DNA of 64,000 bases from Branchiostoma floridae. Its lineage: Eukaryota; Chordata; Leptocardii; Amphioxiformes; Branchiostomatidae. This document shows positions 22,912 through 32,515 of this stretch, piece by piece. The notes beneath the pieces are model-generated. The model was not told where the DNA came from and searched no databases. It saw nothing but the letters and a program-made list of their open reading frames with translations. The position numbers and the translations under genes were made by a program. Where the stretch lies: the NCBI RefSeq assembly GCF_000003815.2, contig NC_049996.1, positions 2,721,516 to 2,785,515 on the forward strand, read 5' to 3'. Every line of letters begins with the position of its first letter. The first letter of the stretch is position 1.

Positions 22912-22984
22912 ATGAATAACCGCAGCTCACCCCTTGTGCGTTTCCTTTGCCTATTGACCAGATAGGTATTAAACAGGTGAGTAA

Positions 22985-23410
22985 AGCAACTTACTTACCT
23001 GTATAATGCCCTATCTGGTCTATAGGCAAAGGAAAGACGCCTTACTCATCTGCGCGGTGTCTTACCTGGTCTGTAATCAAAGGAAATACACGTTACTCAC
23101 CTGTACGGTGTCTTACCTAGTCTGTAGTCAAGGAAACACACCTTACTCACCTGTACGGTGTCTTACCTGGTCTGTAATCAAAGGAAATACACGTTACTCA
23201 CCTGTACGGTGTCTTACCTGGTCTGTAATGAAAGGAAATACACGTTGCTCACCTGTACGGTGTCTTACCTAGTCTGTAGTCAAGGAAACACACCTTACTC
23301 ACCTGTACGGTGTCTTACCTGGTCTGCTATAAAAGGAAACACACCTTAATTACCTGTACGGCGTCTTACCTGGCCTGTTATAAAAGGAAACACACCTTAC
23401 TTACCTGTAT
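22985..23410 (-). repeat. 51-bp tandem array, right arm of the foldback element
   Basis: About eight inverted copies of the same 51-bp unit. The left array has more than twice as many, so the arms differ mainly in copy number. The turn from plus to minus orientation is at about 22985-22995. Confidence 0.9.
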
Positions 23411-24649
23411 TGTTGTCATTTATTAAGAAGAGAAAAAACAATTTGTTTGTAAATGTTAATAAAGGTACATTTTACAATTGAAATTTTCTACGTCATAACT
23501 AAATGTTATAAAACATTTCCTTTCTGTACTCAGAAGGGGAGCCTGATTGTGCCATGTTCCAACATTTTATTAGGCTATTGATAGCATGTGGTCACATTTT
23601 ACTGCACATAAATAATGCAATTAATATTGTTTATGTGTCAACTTCTTCCAATACTTTAAAAATATTTAGGAAGTGAAACGAAATACATTTTTGTATTTGA
23701 AATAAGTTTGTACACACTGTAACAGATGTACTCATCTAATCAAATCCTCATTGTAACAATGTTTCTGTGATAAATAAAGATAAGAAAAGTCCAGTTTGGT
23801 GAAGAGTTATTATTATAATGTAAATAGTATTGTTAATAATAAATAGCTATGTTTTTCTAGTATTGGTTACCTGCCCCTATTCAGGTTTATAACACTAATG
23901 TGTCTGAGCCTTTTGTACATTAATTGGGCACTGAGGTGAATCAATATCCAAATTTGCACTAAGTTCCTCAAACCTGGGTAATAATAGCACAGAAAAAATG
24001 ACCACATTGTAAATATCAGTCAGATGATAGCACTATGAAATGAAAATCTTGTTCAGAATTCACTCTAAAATGGTTGTATGAGAAGCTATGCTACAACAGT
24101 CCCTCCCGCGATACTTATCGAACAGTCCCGCAAGGAGGTCACATGACTAGTGCCCGCCATTTTGAATTGCTATATTTAAAGTATGGTAGTATCGTCGCCG
24201 TACATTTTGACCAAAAACAGGGACTTAAAATGCTTGTAAAGCACGGAAACTCCGTACACATCAATGGGACACCATCTTGAACATGTTTGTGGCGGTAGGT
24301 TTAGGTGTCGTTGCGCGACGGCCGATATTTTTGTGGATATAGTGGGCATTCGCTAAAAAGACATTTTGCTGGGCGTTCGCTAAAAAGACCATCGAGAATC
24401 GAAAACTTTGATTTATGTCACTTCTGGTCAATGGACTGACTTGAAACTCAGGATTAATACATGGGAGCACAACGTGGACATATTCCAAGCAAAAAAAATG
24501 AGATTCGTGCAGCGCGGACTTCTCTAGAGTGGGCGTTTGTGGGCATTCGCTAAAAAGACCATGCGGGTTTGAACAGGCCGCATGTCTATTGTTATTTACT
24601 CGTTAAAGTATACTGTAATTCGTATTAAATTGAAACATGTTTCATAATT

Positions 24650-24812
24650 GCCAAACACACCTGTGAGAAACCTTACAAATGTGCTATTTGTGGTTATTGT
24701 GCAGTGTGAAGGTCGCACTTGAAACGGCACATGGTTAAACACACTAGCGAGAAACCTTAGAAATGTGACATTTGTGGGAATGGTTGGGGAATTGGTACGG
24801 TCGAAAAGATTG
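24650..24812 (+). pseudogene. zinc-finger relic, copy 1
   Basis: Two finger modules remain: GEKPYKCAICGYCAV-stop, RSHLKRHMVKHTSEKP-stop, then KCDICGNG. They continue into a 3' flank that resumes after the TIR element at 31526. Stops include TAC to TAG in a linker. Confidence 0.85.
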
Positions 24813-25884
24813 TATTAGTCCATGGGCCAGAGGAGTTTTTGGTACCACCGAGAGGGACAAGTGCTATCAATTTTTTGTATTAGTAGGAACCAAAGTTTAT
24901 TTTAAGCCACGATAACCAGTTGTCATGCACAGCTTTCCTACTGTAATCACGTGACCAAGTGACGTCATCCAAATTGACCTGGCCGTTTGGTCATTTATTG
25001 AAAAGGACGAGATAAATATGTAAAACATTCAATAATTTCCAATGAAAATTGGTTTACATGTGAAAAATACCACAAGAATTACAAAGTATTAAGTTTTTTT
25101 GTCGGTATTTAGCATCTGTAGGAAGTTATGAATCTTTAAAGGCTGATTTTTGGGGTAATTTTTGCGTAAAAATTACATTGTTTACTTTCCAGAACCAGGC
25201 ATTTATTCAAGCCTGCCTATGGGGCCTTGTTTGATACGTTTTCGTGATTTGCCACATCTTTACCTGCATTTTGGGCTTTAAAGCAACAAAATCCGTCAAT
25301 TCCAGCAGGAGTTACGAGTATTTCAATAATTACACCCAACGGACTTTCTATCAAATTTCTGCGAATATCGCAATGCATCATGGGTAATCCAAGAGACTGT
25401 CTATAAACTAATCCATGTGGCCGAGTCAAAATGTTGATTTTTCTCAACATTTGGGGTAGTAGTAGGGCATTGGTCCATACATACAAAAATGGCTAAGTTT
25501 TGGGTAAAGTGCTGTTCACCGGTTGCCATGGCAACGGCCATTTTTCTAATGGCGATTTTCATCTGCTTATGGTCATTCAGTCGTTTGTATCATCAGTCAT
25601 CATTTGTTGTTGATGGTATCTGACGTAATTCCGACTTACTTATTTGGTGTTTACAAGTATAGAATTCTGACCTATTTCCAATCAAATAAAGCAAAAGATA
25701 TCTTTAAGTTAGTCTGAATACGGACACAAGTTAAGTTTTGTGGAAATCTCACTGTTGTAACTGAATCAAAAACCGCTGTAAAATGATATCCAAAATGTAT
25801 CCAAAATAGCTTTTCAGTAACAAAGGGATGTTTGCTTTTGATACTTGGTGCAAAATAGGCAAAATATAACCTTGATACTGTTGA

Positions 25885-26130
25885 AAGCATGATACCTGTT
25901 GTGTCACTATTGTGTCACTATTGTGTCAGTCTTGGGTCACTCTTAGGTTACTGTTGGGGCATCTTACCACTTGCGCTATTTTTTAACTTTCAAAAAATCG
26001 TCGCGCTTGCTTGTGTCACCTCTAGGTTCGCTCGCGTCACCTCTAGGTTCCGTGGGGTTACGTCTGCGTTGTCGAACCCCGAAGCGACGCAAGCGTGACG
26101 CGAGTGTAGTGAGAGTGGACCTTCAGCACA
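25885..26130. repeat. MITE-like segment with TGCACTTGCGTC-type end
   Basis: The right end GAGTGTAGTGAGAGTGGACC resembles the right TIR of 56379-56630. The segment has repeated TTGTGTCACTA and GTCACCTCTAGGTTC motifs. A second such segment ends at about 26941. Both recur in the other duplication copy, near 38070 and 38893. Confidence 0.45.
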
Positions 26131-28020
26131 GAACGCCCATATCGCCTGAGGAAATCTTTGTGTGAAACATTACCGACATCTCCATAATAATTACGAAGAA
26201 GGGACACCTAGCTATAGACAGCTCTTTTGCATTTTTCTTTTGTCACATTTGTTTGTAACATGATGGCAAATACGACCAAACGATAATCAAATGTTCAGAT
26301 TTTCATTTGTACATGTAAACACACACCACCAGATTTGCCCAGTCACCGGTCTGGGCGCAGGCGCCAGCTGTGACAGCCTCTCTCGGGGCCCCTAGACTGC
26401 CCGATCTGGTCTTTCTGCATTTATCCCTGGTAACCGCATTGGTTCCGAACTCGCAAACTGGGCTGGTCGGTATAACCTCGAGTTCCAGACTTGCAGTTTC
26501 TTGGTTAAAAACAAAAACACAGAACGAACGATTCCCGGCTTGTCATCTCAAAGACGGTATGTGCTGTTTTGAACCTTTTGCATTTGTATTTAAAGATGAT
26601 CATCACATTTTGTTACATCATTTCCTATGTTGGTTACGTTTGTGTCTGTTGTATACAGTCACACCTGTCAAAGCGGGGGGGGGCTGGAGAAATGTGGCTA
26701 CTGTAGACAGGTGGCCACTATAGAGAACATTTCTATCAATTGACCACGAGCAATAAGTTACACATGTTTTCAGTACCCACTAATTTTTCCCACCAAGTAA
26801 CATTGTTAAAAACGTCGCATTTGCATCCGGCACCTCTAGGTTCGGTAGTGGTGTGGTTACCTCTAGATTTCGTGAATAATACATCTGCGATCTCGAACCC
26901 AGTAGTGCCGCAAGCGTGCCCCAAGTGCAGTGAGATACCACCTTAACTATTTCTCTAGCCCGGCTATTGGGCGTTCTACCTGCCCAGACCCAGGGCTAGG
27001 CAAGCGTCGGCCTTTTGTTTTGACGTTCGATCTTTTTGGCTTCTGATCGTGAATTGTCTAATTATGACGAGGTAACTAAGCATGTGGCAGTAGACTAGGG
27101 CGGGCGGGAAGCACTGCCAGTGCCGACCGAGGGGAAACTTTTATTACGAAGAAAATAAGGTGAAGTGCACGGTTACAGGTAACGTTTGTAACTCCTGCCT
27201 ATGATATAAGCCTTGGGTCGAAAAAAACTGTCATTTTTGGCTATCGTAAATGGAGACACAGTAGGGGGTGTGACTGAAAAATGAAGCATTGGAAAGAATG
27301 CTTTAAAATATAGAGAACGTTTTCATGTAAGAAAGCTGACAAAATGTCCTGCAGAATGAAAGAATATTTACTGTTGGTGCAGAAACGTTGACAAAACATT
27401 TCATCAACATTTTTCATTGACGTCGTCAAATAAAGATGGTCAGAATGGTGTAAAAATGTTTAAAGAGCAATTATCATGTTGCTTTCCTATATCTATCTGA
27501 GGTGAATAAAACGGAGAAACTTCAATGTGGACGTTGCCTGGATTTAATGAATAGTTATACAACATGCATAAATGGTATGAAGTAGGTGGTTACGACCTAA
27601 AACCTGCACGATAAATCAACTGTGATATTAATTAAGCAGTAAATACAGATTTGTGAGGAAAATCATTTTGCAAATACATATATTACATTTATCGGCATTT
27701 AATTTTTTGCAAACACCGATGCAATATTTTGGTGTCACAATTAAGAAATGCCTTCTCATGAGCGCACAAATGCCCGTATCGCCTGAGGAAAACTTTTGAG
27801 GGAAACAATACCGACATCTCCATAATGATTACCAAGAAGGGACACCTAGCTATAGACAGACCTGGTTAGTGTGGCTCTTCTGCATTTTTCTTTGGTCCCC
27901 CCATTTATGTCTAACCCACAAGCTGGACAGATCGTTAAACCCTGGGGCACAACCCGCAGTACGTGCAATTTGTCCGTACGTTTTTTGTGGAGGCCACGTC
28001 CGCCACGTATTGCTGAAAAC

Positions 28021-28929
28021 CCATATAGAGGTATCTGCAAAGAATGACTCACAAGTTCTTCAGAAAGATCTGAACACCCTGGAAGAATGGTAAAGGAAAT
28101 GGCTTATGCAGTTCAATCCTGATAAGTGCTATATCATGCACATAACGAACAAACGCACACCAAATGTGTCCCCTTATCAGTTTTGTGGTCAGACATTAGC
28201 AACCACGATAAGCCACCCATACCTAGGTGTTACGTTAACAACTGGGCTGAAGTGGGGTGTCCATGTTAACAAAATAACAACCAAGGCTAAACAGACATTG
28301 GGAGTGATCAAACGTAACTTGTGGGCATGCCCAGCCAGGGTAAAATCACTTACATACACGTCAGTGGTAAGACCTAACCTTGAATATGCTGCAACAGTAT
28401 GGGATCCGTATACAAAGAAAGACAAAGATAAACTTGAAAGGGTACAGAACCAAGCTGCCCGATTCTGTACAAACAACTACAACAGGGATGCTAGTGTTAC
28501 CAAAATGAAAACAGATCTACAGTGGACATCACTTGAAGACAGAAGGAAAGCGTCCAGACTTTGCATGATGTACAAAATGACCAATAAGCTGGTGGACGCA
28601 CCGACTGATAAGTATCTAATACCAGCTCAAAAAAGAACAAGAAACAGCCATGAATTCAAGTACCAGAGTTTCCAAGCTAGGATTGATGTGTCCAAAAATT
28701 CGTATTTTCCCAGAACTATCGTAGATTGGAATTTGTTATCACCAAGTACAGTAGGGGCATCTTCTCTGGATAGTTTTAAAGAACGCTTGCAGATAGATGT
28801 GTAACAGTTAGGTGTGACGGATCGTTCAGTGTAATATAACCAGCTGCTGCCGCACCGCGTGCCTGCGAAGCTGGTGTGTTACGCCGAATGGCGGTTATAC
28901 CGACTATATAGATACAGATACAGATACAG
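28021..28929 (+). mobile_element. CR1-like LINE fragment, copy 1
   Basis: 5'-truncated just past the RT active site. The product from 28106 shows MQFNPDKCYIMHITN, YLGVTLTTGLKWGVH, RPNLEYAATVWDPY, LERVQNQAARFC and SLDSFKERLQIDV, the C-terminal part of CR1/Crack-type reverse transcriptases. The 3' end is a GATACA repeat. GAAAAC just before the fragment and after the tail may be a target duplication. This copy has a TAA in place of CAA at 28090-28092. Confidence 0.9.
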
Positions 28930-30010
28930 AAAACGTGGGGAACGACTGGCAAGAGCAGGGAGGGAGTACGTCAACGCACGTCACTCGCACGGTTGCGCAA
29001 GGTGTAAGTACGTGGTCTGCACGCCACGCCTGGCTGCGAGCGGTTGCGTTCATCGTTCGTTGCGGAAGTGGTAGGTGAGTTGCACGTGCTTACAACGTAC
29101 GGTCTCTGTGCGATTACGGTCTCTGTTAACGTATGCAGGCCCTACTTACACGTGCTACTCAGTAGTACGTACGGTTTCCTTACTCGCATGGTGTAAGTGC
29201 GTTCAAGAGCGATGAACGTAAGTTTTTTCGGGGATGTATATATAGGACGACCTTTCAAGGTCTTTCTTTTGGGCGGCTCTGGTCGAAGCTGCTACTGATG
29301 CAACTGACGGCTTCTTCTGCGTCTTCTTACGCATCTTGGAGACGGGTTGGCAGTCTTTCGTCGACTCGGCTTTATATACTGCAGAAACCATGTGCTTGCC
29401 ACGTGCGTTGTACGTGCGGAGCACCTGCTCCCTCGTTACAGTGCAGGTGTGTTGTGCGTCGGCATTCACAGGTGAACAAGTGAAGCGCGAATTAAGCACG
29501 GAACACGCAATCACCACGTGCGTAGCACGCACGTTCTACGTGCGCCGTCCGTACAGCAATTGACTGTGAGAAAACTTTAATACACTCACGGAGCCAGTGT
29601 AGCCTCTACCAGGCTTCGTGGTTTGGTGGTCTAATTGTAGAAATTGGTCAAATAGAGTAAATACTACCCTAGCGTACGGTGACTCTATTTGTCCAATTTC
29701 GACAATTAGACCATCAAACCACGAAGCCTGGTAGAGGCTAGAGCCAGTGCGTTGTACGCTCATTGGCTGTACATGGCAGGTGCGTCGCCCTTACTGGCAC
29801 GTACGGAGGGCGAATCCGCAGCCCGAACGCAGAGAAAGTTCCGCATGCACTTAAATTTCTACGGCGTGTCTGCGTGCTCTCAAATCCGTCGAATTCCCTA
29901 CGAGCTCGTACGGAGACGCTACTTACCACTTACGGACACCAAAAGATTGCCGACGTTTTGGCACGTATTTGCACGTACGGCGGGTTGTGCCCCTAGCTTA
30001 AAGCCGGGAA
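28930..30010. other. CpG-rich stretch with many CGTAC and ACGTG motifs, copy 1
   Basis: Base composition is clearly richer in CpG than its AT-rich surroundings, with repeated CGTACG, ACGTGC and GTACGG. A TATATATA at about 29240 precedes the small palindrome GACCTTTCAAGGTC. A basic minus-strand frame ends near 29203, but it has no confirmed start or known domain, so no gene is called. Confidence 0.5.
29600..29740. mobile_element. MITE, 141 bp, 9-bp target duplication, copy 1
   Basis: TIRs of nearly 50 bp start TAGCCTCTACCAGGCTTCGT and are almost perfect. GAGCCAGTG flanks both ends (29591-29599, 29741-29749). It can fold into a long hairpin. The same family is at 1603-1732. Confidence 0.92.
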
Positions 30011-30039
30011 CGGCTTTTCTGTGCGTTCAAATCTAGGCA

Positions 30040-31525
30040 CGCGTTAAAAATCTGCGCGTCAAAAATAAAGTCCTTGAAATATGCCAGCAAATGTGCAATG
30101 AGAAATTCTTAGGCAGAAAAATGTGACCCCATTATATGATTTTCCATCTGTTACCTGGATTTGGGGTTTGAAAAGCCCCAGATTTTTAGGTCTTTTGGAA
30201 TAGGTTAATTTGCAAAATATTCAGAATATTTCAAAATTAATTAAATTTGACGCAAATACATGGGAAAATTACTAACGTGTATCGTTTTGTAAAATATTAG
30301 GCTTTACTCAATTCTATAAGCTTCATTTCTCAAGCAGATTGTTTCACATGCAAATTTCAACCTTTTTGCGCGTGATGACTTATATGTCGTATAGCAGGAG
30401 ACACGTTTAATACAACAGGGGTCGGATCAAAGTAACCTGATACATTATTGAAGGTGGCATAGGCCCCTGCAACACAGGAGACAGTTCTACATCTAAACTG
30501 TCAATCACCTGGCAACCCAAACCCAACCATGGCTGTATTCACAACCAAGAATAACGAAACGGAACGTTCATGGTGACAAATTTATCCGTTTTAGCTTGCC
30601 AAACGGATGAACCGTTTCATTTTTTTGCATCGTGAACAGCGCCTTCCATATGATATTTAAGTACACTTTACCATTGCTGATCCCGAATGTACCGTACCGC
30701 CAAAAGCGACCGCTATTACCGTCTATAGGAGTTGCAGTGTGGTTTCTGACTGACTGCCAATGACTTTAAACCACTGCAAATATTTTCTCCTTCGCGCAAA
30801 AGTATGTCCCCGCAATCTCAAATACATGTACAGCTAATAGACAATGGACTGGTAGAGAACAAATTTTATTGAGTTTGTCACGTGCACAGCAAGTTGTCTC
30901 CCAAATCATAATGACGGCTTTGACGGCTTTTGGCGGACGTGCGTCTCTTTATGGCGCAAAAAAACAATATACATGTATTTCAATTCACACTGTAGTATGG
31001 ATTAAAATACTAAAAAGTTCTATTTATTTCTTACCTAACTAAAATGTTTTCTGAGAGCCCTTACATTAGTTATGAATCGTTCGGTGTCATTGGTCATGCC
31101 TTGATAATGGCTAAATTTCAAAAGCATCCAACAATGGCTTGTTTAGCAACTTTCCTGTAAAAAAATGTTATTTTTCACCGTTGCCATGGCAACCAATGTG
31201 GAAATTTGTCTAAATTTATTTCAAAATGGTTCCAAATATATTCAACGGGTATTTGTATGATCTAAGTGCAGAGAAATACTCATCAAATGTGGTTGGGGAT
31301 TATTAAAACCACTTTTGATGACTTGTAATAAACGATTTTTGGTAGTTCTATATATTTGAGTGACGTCACAAAATCACGTGATAATTCCTATAAAGCTGGG
31401 CATCTGACACGGTTATCATGCAAAATAATGAAGTAGAGGAATCAGCCTTTTCAAAAAAGTAAGTCACCCTTTGTCCCTTTGTTTGGTACCAAATGGTCAT
31501 TTGGGGGGACCTGGCCCATGGACTA
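30040..31525. other. right part of TIR element, no gene
   Basis: AT-rich DNA inside the 6.7-kb element. From about 31170 it mirrors the left end. I see no open frame or RNA gene here. Confidence 0.5.
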
Positions 31526-31775
31526 TATGTAAGTTATGGAATGATTGTAAGGAATGATTGTAATGATAATTCACGAAGATCTGAAATCACTGAAAATATG
31601 CTGATGTATCAAAGGCTCTGACATGAAACTTTTGATTTAATCATATCAAGACATGTGTAAACAGTTCATTTCAGGTAATACCGTATGTTAACTTCAATGC
31701 AGATGTATAAAAATCACAAACCGGTAGAGGGCGCTGTGTCTTTTTTCAAGGCCTACCCACAGTTCATATCGGATG
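31526..31775 (+). pseudogene. 3' flank of a zinc-finger gene, copy 1
   Basis: Resumes the zinc-finger flank interrupted by the TIR element: TTATGGAATG, GATAATTCACGA, TGAAAATATGCTGATG, ATCAAGACATG, GAGGGCGCTGT and AAGGCCTACCCACA all match 13690-14065. It then joins the NXPE-B upstream region. Confidence 0.75.
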
Positions 31776-32034
31776 GCGAACTCAGTTGGGCGACGTCCGC
31801 TCGACTTACGCTCACCTTACGTTCGTATGCAAATATTGCATTTCTTTAAATGTGAGGGTAGTTCTGACATTGTGGCCCCTGTGGTAGTATACAGACTGGC
31901 TTTATGACACATTTTTCTTTTCTTTTGTCATTTCTAGTATGCCCGCGCCTTCCATTATTTGATTAAAAAGATTCTGACAACAAAAGAATGAACATTTATT
32001 GATCTCTTGCCTGTGGTATTTTGGGGTTGAATTT

Positions 32035-32515
32035 AAGTCGGACTTATAATGAACACGGGGCCCGGTGACAAATAAACACCGTGACCTAACCGTGGGAACA
32101 TTGAGGGGTACCCCCGGTATCCGGTTGTCCATCGGGAAAAACTAGTGACTTCGGGGCTACATCCAGGACGGGCAACGGTGCAATTTGGACCTAAGCCTAA
32201 TTAGGACTAGTCTAGCGTCAAAAAAGAATTTCATCAGGTTGGTACACGTAGAACATAGATATTCATAGCCGGGTACCGGATTCATTTTCAGTTGTCGTGA
32301 CTGAAATTCAACCCGTCACCCCCCCCCCCCCCCCCAAAAAAAAAATCATGGGACCGCAATGTGTCCCATGGGGCCACGTAGGGGTGACGACCGAAAGCTA
32401 AAAAAACAGCCCGTGAACTTCCCGACATGGCCCCTTTTGTCCATTGGGACATTAGCATTAATAGATTCCTTCTATTCTATCTAGATTATAACAGTATCGA
32501 CATATCCGTTATGCA
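32035..32515 (+). promoter_or_regulatory. NXPE-B upstream region, conserved among copies
   Basis: Shares GGGGCCCGGTGACAAAT-type and GACATATC-type blocks with the region before NXPE-A (14850-15273) and is nearly identical to 43975-44413 of the second copy. TTCTATTCTATCTAG just before exon 1 looks like a splice acceptor, so a non-coding first exon may lie upstream. Transcription start not identified. Confidence 0.5.

Larger units (their letters stand above)
19966..24565. mobile_element. foldback/long-TIR DNA transposon, non-autonomous, 9-bp target duplication
   Basis: A 4.6-kb element (679 bp of it N) made of two long inverted arms. GGTTTGAAC flanks it at 19957-19965 and 24566-24574. The same site is single and uninterrupted after NXPE-B (36520-36545) and NXPE-C (53785-53805). 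The outer 1.1 kb of the arms (19966-21130 and 23400-24565) are close to identical inverted copies. The inner parts are 51-bp tandem repeats, also inverted. Three copies of TCTTTTTAGCGAATGCCC-like motifs stand near each end. No transposase frame is visible. Long TIRs and a 9-bp duplication suit MULE-like foldback elements; that class is inference. Confidence 0.85.
24816..31525. mobile_element. 6.7-kb TIR element, copy 1
   Basis: It begins TAGTCCATGGGCC and ends with the inverted GGCCCATGGACTA, flanked by TAT on each side. It splits a zinc-finger 3' flank: GATTGTAT before and GTAAGTTATGGAATG after are adjacent at about 13685-13705. Imperfect inverted repeats run several hundred bases inward; the CACGTGA..TGACGTCA region and GTTGCCATGGCAAC at 25521 and 31178 correspond. 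No transposase is recognised. Inside are a CR1-like fragment, a MITE, CAAGTGCAGTGAG-type ends near 26110 and 26930, and a CpG-rich stretch. It may be composite. Confidence 0.65.

Noticed and set aside
29203-29532. 109-codon basic minus-strand frame, present in both duplication copies
   Set aside because: It begins at GTG, has no recognised domain and is kept simply because the copies are nearly identical.
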